A program made the position numbers and the translations under genes. A stretch of DNA of 51,336 nt from Bacillota bacterium. GTDB lineage: Bacteria > Bacillota > Clostridia > Lachnospirales > Lachnospiraceae. Positions 15,953 to 25,494 of the stretch are shown piece after piece. The stretch spans positions 1-51,336 of the forward strand of contig JAEWAK010000058.1 of NCBI GenBank assembly GCA_023391695.1. Reading direction: 5' to 3'. Position 1 is the stretch's first letter; each line of letters begins with the position of its first letter. The notes below the pieces were generated by a model that did not search any database, had not been told where the DNA came from, and was given only the letters and a program-made list of their open reading frames with translations.

Positions 15953-16926
15953 AAATAGATATGGCCTACGGCAGCGGAGGCAAGCAGACAAGTAATTTAA
16001 TCCATGATATTTTCTTAAGGAATTTTGATAATAAAATACTGGCAAGAATGGAAGATGCGGCAGTACTTAAGGTAAATGGGAAAATTGCCTATACCACGGA
16101 TTCCTTTGTGGTTACCCCTTTGTTTTTCCCGGGCGGGGATATCGGTAAAGTAGCTGTCTGCGGGACGGTAAACGACCTACTTATGATGGGTGCCCTGCCG
16201 AAGTATCTGACAGCAGGATTTATTCTTGAAGAAGGTGCGGATATGGATACCGTTGACCGGATTGCCGGGTCCATGGCCCTGGCTGCCAAAGAGGCAAAGG
16301 TAAGGATAGTTGCGGGTGATACGAAAGTCATAGAGGGTAAGGGCGGAATCTATATAAACACCTCAGGTATCGGGGAGATTAAAAAAGCAGGTGTAAGCAT
16401 ATCAGGCTGCCGTAAGGGAGATGCCATCATTCTTTCCGGCAATCTGGGAGAACACCATGCCGCCATAATGTCCCGCAGAATGGGAATTGAAAATACAATT
16501 CAGAGCGACTGCGCACCTCTGCGCTCCATTGTGAAAAATCTGATAGATAATAATATTAAAATACACTGTATGCGGGATGTAACCCGGGGCGGTCTTGCCA
16601 CGGTCCTGAATGAAGCGGCCGGGGGCTCTTTTTGTGCCGCGGAGATTTATGAGGAGGCCCTGCCCATCAGTGACCAGGTCAGGGGTTTCTGTGATATATT
16701 AGGACTGGATCCCCTTTATATGGCCAATGAAGGAAAGATGATTGCTGTTGTTCCCGAAAACCAGGCGGAGAAAGCACTTGGTATCATCAGAAAAAGCAGA
16801 TACGGGGAAAATGCCGGTATCATAGGCAGGATGAAAGAAGGCACCGGTGTAACTATGACTACTGCCTTAAAGGGAAGCCGTATTATTGATATACTTTATG
16901 GTGAAGGTCTGCCGCGTATCTGTTAA
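15949..16926 (+). CDS. hypE: Hydrogenase maturation protein HypE
   Basis: The 325-residue protein belongs to the PurM/ThiL/SelD-type ATP-binding family. It dehydrates the carbamoyl group received from HypF on its C-terminal cysteine. That tail is present: the protein ends PRIC. N-terminal features include AYGSGGKQT and the aspartate-rich EDAAVL region. It is the last gene of the operon and is followed by a terminator 49 bp after the stop. With it, hypA, B, C, D, E and F are all present, so maturation of the Ech large subunit is self-contained in this operon. Confidence 0.95.
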   Translation: MKIDMAYGSGGKQTSNLIHDIFLRNFDNKILARMEDAAVLKVNGKIAYTTDSFVVTPLFFPGGDIGKVAVCGTVNDLLMMGALPKYLTAGFILEEGADMDTVDRIAGSMALAAKEAKVRIVAGDTKVIEGKGGIYINTSGIGEIKKAGVSISGCRKGDAIILSGNLGEHHAAIMSRRMGIENTIQSDCAPLRSIVKNLIDNNIKIHCMRDVTRGGLATVLNEAAGGSFCAAEIYEEALPISDQVRGFCDILGLDPLYMANEGKMIAVVPENQAEKALGIIRKSRYGENAGIIGRMKEGTGVTMTTALKGSRIIDILYGEGLPRIC

Positions 16927-16975
16927 AGGGCAGCCGTCATAAGAAGTAAACCCTGATTGGATTCAGTGTAGCGAC

Positions 16976-17018
16976 AAGCTGATTACCTGTAATAAACGAA
17001 ACAGGTGTCAGCTTTTTG
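16976..17018 (+). terminator. Terminator of the ech-hyp operon
   Basis: AAGCTGA-TTA-CCTGT (16976-16990) pairs with ACAGG-TG-TCAGCTT (17001-17014), with a small internal loop, a 10-nt apical loop and a TTTTTGT tail. It begins 50 bp after the hypE stop. Confidence 0.85.
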
Positions 17019-17163
17019 TATATATTTATATTCAATAAAGAGATATAAAATCTTTTGTTCCAGGAGATAATTTGTCAGGAATGTAATTTATTCCATATTT
17101 ATTAATATATGAATAAATTGTTAATTAAAAATGAACAAAATTGTGAAAGAAAAGTGAAAAAGG

Positions 17164-17192
17164 TTGATAATTTGAAGGTAATATGCTAATAT
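17164..17192 (+). promoter_or_regulatory. Putative promoter for the O-antigen-ligase-like gene
   Basis: TTGATA (17164-17169) and TAATAT (17187-17192) are 17 bp apart, with TGC just before the -10. A second candidate, TTGGTT (17233-17238) with TACAAT (17255-17260) at 16 bp, lies closer to the gene. I cannot tell which is used. Confidence 0.5.
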
Positions 17193-17263
17193 AATTCTTT
17201 GTTGTAAAGTACATGAAAAGCCAAGGTAAAGATTGGTTAAATTTCGAGTTTTGTTACAATACG

Positions 17264-17293
17264 GTGAATAAATTTTGTTCATAATTTATTCAC
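17264..17293 (+). promoter_or_regulatory. Perfect 11-bp inverted repeat touching the start of the next gene
   Basis: GTGAATAAATT (17264-17274) and AATTTATTCAC (17283-17293) are exact complements around an 8-nt loop, followed at once by TTTTT. The start codon of the downstream gene (TTG 17297) lies in that T run. The element may be an attenuator hairpin or, if the nearer promoter is used, an operator at the transcription start. Confidence 0.55.
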
Positions 17294-17296
17294 TTT

Positions 17297-18502
17297 TTGA
17301 AAAGAGGAATTATTATAGAAAATAAAGCAGCCATCAGTCGTCAGCTTGACGAATCACTAACATATACCAATATCATAATTATTACAGTTATATCCATATT
17401 TTTGCCATATATTTTTGCAGGTATTATACTGGTTGGTTTAGGGATTTATCTTGTCTCTAATAAACAAACCCGTAAAATTATTTTTTCACAAAAGTATTCG
17501 AAATACATAGTGGCGTTTTTTACTTTTTATTTGCTGGAAGCTCTGTATTTTGGAAACTGGTTCGGCGTAGGCGCCGGTTTTGGATTAATACTTGCCATAA
17601 TTATAGGGTTTTTTCAGCGCAGTTTTATGACCGAAGAGCTTTACGAAAGAATTCTTACCCTGGTATGTATATTAAGTATAACCAGCTCGAGCTGCGCCAT
17701 CACACAGAAATTTATAATATCCATGGTAGATGATTCCTTTAATTATGACAGGATATCCGCCATGTTTTTGCATCCGAATTATTTCGGCACCATTACGGCT
17801 ACGGTAATCATTATCTGTGCCTATAAGATACTGACCAACCAGGACATGAAGTGGCTGTATTATATGGTCGGAATTATGAATGTGATAAGTATATACCTGA
17901 GTGAAAGCATGTTTGCCTGGGTTGAAGTTTTTATAGGCATAGCCGTGTTACTTCTTATAATGAAAAGATTCCGGCTGTTTTTCCTGTGGATGTGCGCAGG
18001 AGTTGTGGCCGGTTACAGTATATTGGTCCTGAATGTTAACCTGATACCGCGATTGTCCGATGCAGGGGAAACCTTCAGACTTCGCCTGAATATATGGAAA
18101 TTTGCAATAAAACAAATATTTCTTAGTCCGTTCCTTGGCCACGGCGCCATGTCCTGCGCCTTTTTGAGTTATGCACGGGGCAACTTAATACCCCATTCCC
18201 ACAGCATATATCTGGACACCTTGATGAACTTCGGTATCGCAGGGACTTTACTCATAGTCTTGTATTTTATAAAATATTATATCTCTGTAATAAAGCTTTG
18301 TTTAAAAGAGAAAAAGACCATGATTACCTCCCTTATTTTAGCGGTATCGGCAGCAGCTTTCGTACATGGCATAACGGACGTGACGCTGTTCTGGATACAG
18401 ACACTGCCGCTTTTCATCTTTATTTTATCCGGAACAGGTGCTTACTGCAATCGGAATAAAAAGTATATAACTGCTCTTAAGCGTTATATATACCGGTCTT
18501 AA
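17297..18502 (+). CDS. O-antigen ligase/polymerase-like membrane protein
   Basis: The product of about 401 residues has roughly ten to twelve membrane helices and a large outside loop near residues 265-315, where LGHGAMSCAF and PHSHSIYLDTLMNFG match the Wzy_C/O-antigen ligase family. Members polymerise or transfer lipid-linked glycans; others add glycans to proteins. The start is uncertain. TTG 17297 is the only ordinary start codon before residue 110, but the ribosome binding site AGAGGA (17302-17307) lies just downstream of it, so a rare ATT or ATA codon at 17312-17315 may be used. It stands alone between the hyp genes and a chemoreceptor, away from the envelope-glycan genes at 32666-39841. 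Confidence 0.75.
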   Translation: MKRGIIIENKAAISRQLDESLTYTNIIIITVISIFLPYIFAGIILVGLGIYLVSNKQTRKIIFSQKYSKYIVAFFTFYLLEALYFGNWFGVGAGFGLILAIIIGFFQRSFMTEELYERILTLVCILSITSSSCAITQKFIISMVDDSFNYDRISAMFLHPNYFGTITATVIIICAYKILTNQDMKWLYYMVGIMNVISIYLSESMFAWVEVFIGIAVLLLIMKRFRLFFLWMCAGVVAGYSILVLNVNLIPRLSDAGETFRLRLNIWKFAIKQIFLSPFLGHGAMSCAFLSYARGNLIPHSHSIYLDTLMNFGIAGTLLIVLYFIKYYISVIKLCLKEKKTMITSLILAVSAAAFVHGITDVTLFWIQTLPLFIFILSGTGAYCNRNKKYITALKRYIYRS

Positions 18503-18545
18503 TGATAAAAATATACCATTATATTTTTATTTCCCTATTCATGTA

Positions 18546-18574
18546 TTGACTTTATGGTAAACCGCAACTAGAAT
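18546..18574 (+). promoter_or_regulatory. Promoter of the chemoreceptor gene
   Basis: TTGACT (18546-18551) and TAGAAT (18569-18574) are 17 bp apart and about 70 bp upstream of the start codon at 18646. Confidence 0.6.
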
Positions 18575-18645
18575 GATTAAAAGCCTATTTTATCAAAATT
18601 ATAGCGGGTTTGCTTACAGTACTTACATAATAGGAGGAATTGCGG

Positions 18646-20742
18646 ATGAAGACCATTAAAATGAAAATGACATTACTTTTTGGGTTGCTGATACTGATTA
18701 TTTGCACGGGTATGGGTTTCATATCTTTTTATGCAGCCAGGGGGGCTTTGATCAAAAGTACGGGAGATTCCATGACCCAGCTTGCCGTAGAAGCAAGTCA
18801 GGCAGTTAAGGCGGGTATTACGAAATACCTGGATACCCTTGAGGCAGTTGCAGCCAATGAAGTATTTTATAAAATGGAAGATACGGACAGTTATTATTTA
18901 AAAGTTGAGAAAATCCTCCAAAAAGAGATGGAACGGGCAGGTTATCTGTACATGGCCCTTGTGAACAAGGAAGGGGAAGGGATCTATGAAGACGGGGGGC
19001 ATACGAATCTAAGCAGTACCGATTATGTAAAAAAAGGACTGAGCGGAGAACGTGTGGTTTCCGACCCCATGATATTAAACGGCCAGATCATTATGGTATA
19101 TGCCGTACCGGTTTTGGCGGACGGGGAAGTGAACGGGGTTCTGGTAGGAATACGGGACGGTTACGAATTAGGGGAACTGGCCGGGCAGATTACCTATGGG
19201 GAATCGGGAACTGCCTATATTTTAAACCGGTCCGGTAATACCATTGCACATTCTGACAAGGATATGCTGGCATCCGTGTTAAATCAGGTATCCGTAAAAG
19301 ACGGTACGGACCCGGGGAATACGGAGGATTCGGTATCTTCCGCTACCCAGTCTGCGGATGTGGTTTCCTCTGCTTCCGCCGGCAACGAACAGACAGGAAA
19401 AAATCTGCTGGGTTTTGAGAATTTTGATAAATTCCAGAAGGATATGGCGGAGGGAAAGGTCGGCTTCGGAGAATATGAATCCAATGGAGAAAGTAAGTAT
19501 ATGGGTTATGCACCCATAGGCGATCTGGGCTGGTCCTTTGCCCTGGAGATAAATAAAAACGAAGTCCTTTCCGGTCTTAATAAATTGCAGGACAGTTTTA
19601 TACTGATCATTTTGTTAGCCCTGATTATCAGTTTTATTGTTGTCTATTTCATATCGGACCGGATCAATAAACCCATTGATTATCTGACAAGAATATGTCA
19701 CGAAATGGCCGGGGGAAATTTCACCGTCCAGCTTGAAGAGAAATATAAAAAAAGAAAAGATGAAACAGGCAGGCTTTCCCAGGCATTTCAGACCATAGCC
19801 GATTTATTCCGGAAACTTTTACGGGAGAATGCCGAAATCTCCAGGAGTATATATACTTCTTCCCAAAGTCTGGACCATATGATTGAACAATCTTTCCTGA
19901 TGATGAAAGAAGCGGCAGGTACCATAGAGCAAATAGCGGACGGCAGTCATCAGCAGGCGGAGGATACCCAGGCCGGAGCCGGAAAGATCGGTGAAATGGA
20001 GGAACTTATCAATCAGGAACAGGATAATATGCTGGGGCTGAAAAAATCAGCGGATAATGTGGAGCAGATAAAAGAGGAAGGCTTTGCCATACTGAAAGAA
20101 CTGGTGCAAAAAACAAAAGCAAACAGCAGCATTTCAAAGGAAATCTATCAGGTTATTCTGGATACCCATGAAAGTGCCGGTAAAATTGAAGAAATCAGCC
20201 ATTTGATCGGTGCCATAGCCAAACAGACCAATCTTCTGGCGTTAAATGCCGCAATTGAAGCGGCCAGAGCAGGAGAAGCAGGCAAAGGATTTTCTGTCGT
20301 TGCGGAAGAGGTAAGGGTATTGGCGGAAAATGCCGACAGGCTTTCCAAAGAAATAGCCGGGGTAATTAATGATTTACGTGAAAAAGCCTCCGGCTCCGTG
20401 GAGAAAATGAATGAGGTATCGGATATTGTCTCACAGCAGGCTGTAAGCGTGGATATGACCCGGTTAAAATTTGAAGGAATTGCAGATGCCATAGAAGAGA
20501 CCAGGAAAGACATGGCGGTATTAAGTCAGTCCGTAGAAGGCATGGGAGATAAAAAGAATGAGGTCGTGAAAATAATTATGAATCTGTCCGCCGTTTCCGA
20601 AGAAAGTGCTTCCGGGACGGAAGAAGTCTCCGAATCCATAAAAGAGCAGTCGGCTTACATGCAGGAGGTATTAAGTTTAAGTAAGGACCTGTCAAAACTG
20701 GCAGAACAGATGGAAGCAGGGATTACCAGTTTTCGATATTAA
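18646..20742 (+). CDS. Methyl-accepting chemotaxis protein with Cache sensor domain
   Basis: The 698-residue receptor has a membrane helix at about residues 8-28, an extracellular Cache-type sensor to about 300, a second helix near 315-335, a HAMP domain, and a cytoplasmic signalling domain with the tip AKQTNLLALNAAIEAARAGE and the following VVAEEVRVLAENADRLSKEI. It would steer swimming or other behaviour in response to a small external ligand. A Ser/Ala/Thr-rich insert of about 40 residues (19300-19400) interrupts the sensor region and looks like a flexible loop. Start ATG 18646 is 8 nt after AGGAGG; a TTG at 18640 is too close to that site. No other chemotaxis gene lies nearby. Confidence 0.92.
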   Translation: MKTIKMKMTLLFGLLILIICTGMGFISFYAARGALIKSTGDSMTQLAVEASQAVKAGITKYLDTLEAVAANEVFYKMEDTDSYYLKVEKILQKEMERAGYLYMALVNKEGEGIYEDGGHTNLSSTDYVKKGLSGERVVSDPMILNGQIIMVYAVPVLADGEVNGVLVGIRDGYELGELAGQITYGESGTAYILNRSGNTIAHSDKDMLASVLNQVSVKDGTDPGNTEDSVSSATQSADVVSSASAGNEQTGKNLLGFENFDKFQKDMAEGKVGFGEYESNGESKYMGYAPIGDLGWSFALEINKNEVLSGLNKLQDSFILIILLALIISFIVVYFISDRINKPIDYLTRICHEMAGGNFTVQLEEKYKKRKDETGRLSQAFQTIADLFRKLLRENAEISRSIYTSSQSLDHMIEQSFLMMKEAAGTIEQIADGSHQQAEDTQAGAGKIGEMEELINQEQDNMLGLKKSADNVEQIKEEGFAILKELVQKTKANSSISKEIYQVILDTHESAGKIEEISHLIGAIAKQTNLLALNAAIEAARAGEAGKGFSVVAEEVRVLAENADRLSKEIAGVINDLREKASGSVEKMNEVSDIVSQQAVSVDMTRLKFEGIADAIEETRKDMAVLSQSVEGMGDKKNEVVKIIMNLSAVSEESASGTEEVSESIKEQSAYMQEVLSLSKDLSKLAEQMEAGITSFRY

Positions 20743-20795
20743 AGAAAGTCATTTAACGGACGCCTATTTTGGCGGGCAGGACAGACTTTATAAGT

Positions 20796-20840
20796 AGTGG
20801 AGGCCCCTGAACCTCCACTGAAACAAGGAAGAATTCCTTG
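20796..20840 (+). other. Two hairpins between the chemoreceptor and the AEC transporter
   Basis: AGTGGAGG (20796-20803) pairs with CCTCCACT (20812-20819), and the repeat AAGGAA/TTCCTT follows near 20826-20840. Neither has a T tract, so this is not a clear terminator. A TATAAT at 20849-20854 lies just downstream but lacks a recognisable -35. Confidence 0.4.
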
Positions 20841-20883
20841 ATAGAAAATATAATGTTTAAGATTTATAGGACTGGAGAAAAAG

Positions 20884-21807
20884 ATGTCTTTCGCTAATAT
20901 TGTTTTAAATCAAATAATCATAATGTTTATTCTTATTCTCATCGGCTATATATGTTATAAATGTAAGATAATAGACCAGGTACTGAATAAAAAACTGTCC
21001 GATCTTTTATTGCTGTTGGTATCACCGCTGCTGATTTTTAATTCTTATCAAAGGGAGTTCAGTAAAGATCTGCTGATCGGTTTGCTGGTATCCTTAGGCT
21101 TGGCGGTTTTAACACATTTGTTCGGTATTTTAACGGCGTATGTTTTTATCAGGCGTAAAAAAGATCCGGATATCATTATAGAAAGGTTTTCAACAATTTA
21201 TTCTAACTGCGGTTTTTTTGGTATTCCTATCATTAATGGAATATATGGCAGTGAGGGCGTTTTCTATATTACCGCTTACATAACCATCTTTAATTTATTT
21301 CTCTGGACACACGGGCTTATTATGATGAATGGTGCCCCGAACCGAAGAACAATGATAAAAACATTGATCTCTCCAACACTGGTAGCCATTATTCTGGGGT
21401 TTATATTTTTTATAACACAGATACACCTGCCTTTCGTCGTATTTGATTCACTGGAATATGTTGCGGCAATGAATACCCCGTTAGCCATGATTATTGCCGG
21501 TGTTACCATTGCCCAGACTAATATATGGAAGATATTTTTAAAGCTTCGGATCTATTATGTAGTATTTTTAAAGCTTGTATTTATTCCGCTTGCTTTGCTG
21601 TTTATCTACAGCAGGTTTCCGATAGAAATTCCAGTTCTGGCGGCTGCAATTCTCGGGGCCGCTTGCCCAACCGGTGCAACCTGCACGCTGTTTGCCATCC
21701 GTTATAATAAAAATGACCTGTATGCTTCTGAAATCTTTGGCATGACTACTTTAGCATCTTTAATAACCATTCCCATTATCATGACATTCTTGGGTGCTGT
21801 AAAGTAA
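20884..21807 (+). CDS. AEC-family (auxin efflux carrier-like) transporter
   Basis: The 307-residue protein has about ten membrane helices in two halves and the AEC/MleP-type pattern, including an N-terminal helix with IIMFILILIGYICYKCKII, the YSNCGFFGIPI stretch near residue 105 and GAACPTGATCTLFAIRY near residue 258. Bacterial members export or import organic acids such as malate or malonate; the substrate here is unknown. GGAG precedes the ATG. The gene converges with pyruvate:ferredoxin oxidoreductase across a shared terminator. Confidence 0.88.
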   Translation: MSFANIVLNQIIIMFILILIGYICYKCKIIDQVLNKKLSDLLLLLVSPLLIFNSYQREFSKDLLIGLLVSLGLAVLTHLFGILTAYVFIRRKKDPDIIIERFSTIYSNCGFFGIPIINGIYGSEGVFYITAYITIFNLFLWTHGLIMMNGAPNRRTMIKTLISPTLVAIILGFIFFITQIHLPFVVFDSLEYVAAMNTPLAMIIAGVTIAQTNIWKIFLKLRIYYVVFLKLVFIPLALLFIYSRFPIEIPVLAAAILGAACPTGATCTLFAIRYNKNDLYASEIFGMTTLASLITIPIIMTFLGAVK

Positions 21808-21845
21808 AGGATAAAGAATCTGTGTGCCATACCCTGCACACAATT

Positions 21846-21883
21846 AAAAAGAGAAAGCTCCCAATAAGGAACTTTCTCTTTTT
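21846..21883. terminator. Bidirectional terminator between the AEC transporter and PFOR
   Basis: AAAAAGAGAAAG (21846-21857) pairs perfectly with CTTTCTCTTTTT (21872-21883), and the stem extends inward with TCC/GGA. The A and T runs at either end suit termination from both convergent genes. Confidence 0.88.
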
Positions 21884-21916
21884 ATCATTTAAAACCAATT
21901 ATATATATTAAATTAA

Positions 21917-24900
21917 TTAATCCTGAGCCATTTTAGCTAACTTAACATATTTCGCTTTCGCATTCTTTTCCGCTTTTGCAAATAATTCTGCTGCTCTTTC
22001 CGGATTGGAACGTGCAAGAGAGCTGTAACGAACCTCGCTGGTAATGAATTCCTGATAATCTGCAGTCGGCTCTTTGGAGTCTAACTGGAATGGATTCTTA
22101 CCCTGTTCTTCCAGACGGGGATCGAAGCGGAATAAGTGCCAGTATCCGGCCTGAACGGCACGTTTTTCTTCTGTCTGTGCACCCTTCATACCGCCTTTAA
22201 TACCATGGTTGATACATGGAGCATAAGCGATGATAATGGATGGTCCGTGATAGCTTTCCGCTTCTACAAATGCTTTTACGCATTGATTGTAATCAGCACC
22301 CTGAGCGATCTGGGCAACGTATACATAACCATAGCTCATTGCAATAGCAGCTAAGTCTTTCTTCTTTACTTCCTTACCTGCTGCAGCAAACTGTGCGATA
22401 GCACCCGTAGGAGTGGATTTGGAAGATTGTCCGCCTGTATTGGAGTAAACTTCCGTATCAAATACTAAGATGTTAACGTCTTCACCGCTGGCAATTACGT
22501 GATCCAAACCGCCGAAGCCGATATCATAAGCCCAGCCGTCACCACCGAAGATCCATTGTGATTTCTTGGATAAGAAATCCCTGTTTACTAAGATATTATC
22601 TTTGTCAGCGTTATCAATGCCGCTGTTTTCCAAAGCAGCAAGAAGTTCTTTTGCAGCAGGACCGTTGCTGGTACTGGAGTTTAAGGTAGTAAGATATTGA
22701 TCGCAGGCAGCTTTCACATCTGCTTTTTCAACTACTGTAGAAAGTGCTTCAACAGAAGAGATTAAGCGGTTTCTTAAAGCTTTCTGTGCAAGAGCCATAC
22801 CATAACCGTATTCGGCATTGTCTTCGAATAAGGAGTTAGCCCATGCAGGACCACGTCCTTCCTTATTTACCGTATAAGGAGTGGAAGGAGCGGAACCGCC
22901 CCAGATAGAAGAGCAGCCTGTGGCATTGGAAATATACATTCTGTCACCGAATAACTGTGTTACTAATTTAGCATATGGAGTTTCACCGCAGCCTGCGCAT
23001 GCACCGGAGAACTCAAGTAAAGGTTTTTTGAATTGGCTTCCCTTAACGGTTGTTTCTTTAAATTTCTGGGCTACTTCATCCGGATATCCGATTTCAACGC
23101 CGTAATCAAATAATTTCTGAGATTCCAGCTGAGTCTCCAGATTATTCATTACCAAAGCTTTTTCACCTTTCTTGCCAGGGCAGACATTTGCACAGGAACC
23201 GCAGCCCGTACAGTCAAGTACGGAAACGGAAATTGCAAATTTGTATCCCGGCATACCGGTTAAATCCATGCTTAAGGAACCTGCAGGAGCATTGGCAGCT
23301 TGTTCTTCTGTCATGGCAACAGGGCGGATTACAGCGTGCGGACAAACATAAGAACAGAAATTACACTGGATACAGTTATCCGGGTTCCAGGTCGGTACGT
23401 CAACTGCAATACCGCGTTTTTCAAATGCCGCAGAACCCATAGGGAAAGTACCGTCCGCAGCATCAACAAAAGCTGAAACCGGAAGGCTGTCTCCGTCTTG
23501 TGCGTTCATAACGTTCTGGATTTTATTTACATAATCTACAACTTCTTTTCTTGCTCCTACGGCTGAGGTTGATAAATCTTCATCTGCAGCATCTGCCCAG
23601 GAAGCAGGAACTTTAATTTCTTTTACGTCCGTGATACCGCGGTCGATTGCGTCATGATTCATCTTAACGATTGCATCGCCTTTTTTGCTGTAAGAAGCAG
23701 TTGCTGCGGCTTTCATGTATTTAACGGCATCTTCAACCGGAATGATGTTAGCAAGTTTGAAGAAAGCAGCTTGAAGTACGGTATTGATACGTCCGCCAAG
23801 GCCGATTTCCTTACCGATGCTGATACCGTCAATGTTATAGAATTTTATATTGTGTTTTGCGATATAACGCTTAACCTGGCCCGGAAGGTGATGATCAATT
23901 TCTTCCATTGTCCAGCCGCTGTTAAGCAGGAAGGAACCGCCGTCTTTTAAGTCCTGAACCATGTTGTACTTTCTGATATAGGACGGATTGTGACAGGCAA
24001 CGAAATTAGCTTTGTTAATTAAATATGTAGCTTTAATCGGGTCTTTACCAAAACGTAAGTGGGAAATGGTAACACCGCCGGATTTTTTGGAATCATAGGA
24101 GAAATAAGCCTGGGCATACATATCTGTATGGTCACCGATAATCTTAATGGAGTTTTTGTTGGCACCTACCGTACCGTCTGCACCAAGTCCCCAGAATTTA
24201 CAGCTGATTGTGCTTTCCGGAGTAGTATTAGGATTTTCAGTGATTTCAAGGGAAAGATTTGTAACATCATCCACAATACCGATCGTGAAGAGTTTCTTTT
24301 CCTTGTTTTTGTAAACTGCAATAATCTGTGCAGGTGTCGTGTCTTTGGAACCTAAACCGTAACGGCCTGAGTAAATAGGAATAGAATCGAATTTGGTACC
24401 TTTTAAAGCTGCAACTATGTCAAGCCATAATGGTTCGCCAAGTGCACCCGGTTCTTTTGTCCTGTCTAATACAGTAATCTGTTTTACGGAATCAGGAATC
24501 ACATCGATTAAATGTTTTACGCTGAAAGGTCTGTAAAGTCTTACTTTAATTACGCCGATTTTAGCGCCGGAAGCCATAAGGTAATCAATTGTTTCATCAA
24601 TGGTATCGCATACGGAACCCATTGCTACAATTACATGTTCTGCATCGGCAGCACCGTAATAGTTAAATAATTTATAGTCAGTACCGATTTTGGCATTAAT
24701 TTTATTCATGTAATCTTCCACAATGCCGGGTATTGCATTATAATATGCATTGCTTGCTTCTCTTGCCTGGAAGAAAATATCAGGATTCTGTGCCGTACCT
24801 CGGGTAACGGGATGTTCCGGATTCAAGGCATGTTTACGGAAGGCAGTAACTGCATCCATATCGGTAAGTTCTTTTAAATCATCATAATCCCAGGTTTCAA

Positions 24901-25447
24901 TTTTCTGAATTTCATGGGAAGTTCTGAAACCGTCAAAGAAATGAAGGAAAGGAACACGTCCCTTGATTGTAGAAAGATGGGCTACTGCGCCTAAATCCAT
25001 AACTTCCTGGACATTGCTGGAGCAAAGCATTGCAAAACCTGTCTGGCGGCATGCATATACGTCGGAATGATCACCAAAGATTGATAAAGCGTGGCTTGCT
25101 AATGCGCGGGCAGATACATCGATAACACATGGTAATAATTCACCGGCAATTTTATACATATTAGGTATCATTAACAATAAACCTTGGGAAGCTGTAAAGG
25201 TAGTTGTTAATGCACCGGCTGCCAGGGAACCGTGAACAGTACCGGCTGCACCGGCTTCGGATTGCATTTCCGTAACCTGTACTTCGTGACCGAAGATGTT
25301 TTTCCTGCCCTGGGTAGACCAGGCATCGGTAACTTCAGCCATTACTGAAGATGGTGTGATCGGATAGATAGCAGCGACGTCGGTAAATGCATAGGACACA
25401 TGAGCAGCCGCATTATTTCCATCCATGGTTTTCATTTTTCTAGCCAT
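21917..25447 (-). CDS. nifJ: Pyruvate:ferredoxin (flavodoxin) oxidoreductase, single-chain
   Basis: The 1176-residue enzyme converts pyruvate and CoA to acetyl-CoA and CO2 while reducing ferredoxin. The domains appear in standard order: a pyrimidine-binding domain with AIYPITPSSVMAE near residue 30, a transketolase C-like domain, the gamma domain (about 415-590), an EKR linker region, two [4Fe-4S] motifs at about 692 (CIQCNFCSYVCP) and 749 (CTGCGSCANVCPG), the proximal-cluster CAGCGETPYAKL near 817 and the thiamine-diphosphate GGDGWAYDIGFGG near 971. Length is normal. AAGGAGG precedes the ATG at 25447. Its reduced ferredoxin is a natural electron source for the Ech complex encoded upstream in the window. 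The leader is about 290 nt and contains a palindromic element. Confidence 0.97.
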   Translation of the reverse strand: MARKMKTMDGNNAAAHVSYAFTDVAAIYPITPSSVMAEVTDAWSTQGRKNIFGHEVQVTEMQSEAGAAGTVHGSLAAGALTTTFTASQGLLLMIPNMYKIAGELLPCVIDVSARALASHALSIFGDHSDVYACRQTGFAMLCSSNVQEVMDLGAVAHLSTIKGRVPFLHFFDGFRTSHEIQKIETWDYDDLKELTDMDAVTAFRKHALNPEHPVTRGTAQNPDIFFQAREASNAYYNAIPGIVEDYMNKINAKIGTDYKLFNYYGAADAEHVIVAMGSVCDTIDETIDYLMASGAKIGVIKVRLYRPFSVKHLIDVIPDSVKQITVLDRTKEPGALGEPLWLDIVAALKGTKFDSIPIYSGRYGLGSKDTTPAQIIAVYKNKEKKLFTIGIVDDVTNLSLEITENPNTTPESTISCKFWGLGADGTVGANKNSIKIIGDHTDMYAQAYFSYDSKKSGGVTISHLRFGKDPIKATYLINKANFVACHNPSYIRKYNMVQDLKDGGSFLLNSGWTMEEIDHHLPGQVKRYIAKHNIKFYNIDGISIGKEIGLGGRINTVLQAAFFKLANIIPVEDAVKYMKAAATASYSKKGDAIVKMNHDAIDRGITDVKEIKVPASWADAADEDLSTSAVGARKEVVDYVNKIQNVMNAQDGDSLPVSAFVDAADGTFPMGSAAFEKRGIAVDVPTWNPDNCIQCNFCSYVCPHAVIRPVAMTEEQAANAPAGSLSMDLTGMPGYKFAISVSVLDCTGCGSCANVCPGKKGEKALVMNNLETQLESQKLFDYGVEIGYPDEVAQKFKETTVKGSQFKKPLLEFSGACAGCGETPYAKLVTQLFGDRMYISNATGCSSIWGGSAPSTPYTVNKEGRGPAWANSLFEDNAEYGYGMALAQKALRNRLISSVEALSTVVEKADVKAACDQYLTTLNSSTSNGPAAKELLAALENSGIDNADKDNILVNRDFLSKKSQWIFGGDGWAYDIGFGGLDHVIASGEDVNILVFDTEVYSNTGGQSSKSTPTGAIAQFAAAGKEVKKKDLAAIAMSYGYVYVAQIAQGADYNQCVKAFVEAESYHGPSIIIAYAPCINHGIKGGMKGAQTEEKRAVQAGYWHLFRFDPRLEEQGKNPFQLDSKEPTADYQEFITSEVRYSSLARSNPERAAELFAKAEKNAKAKYVKLAKMAQD

Positions 25448-25494
25448 ATTATATTATCCTCCTTATGAATGCAGTAATCAGTAGTGCATAGTAA

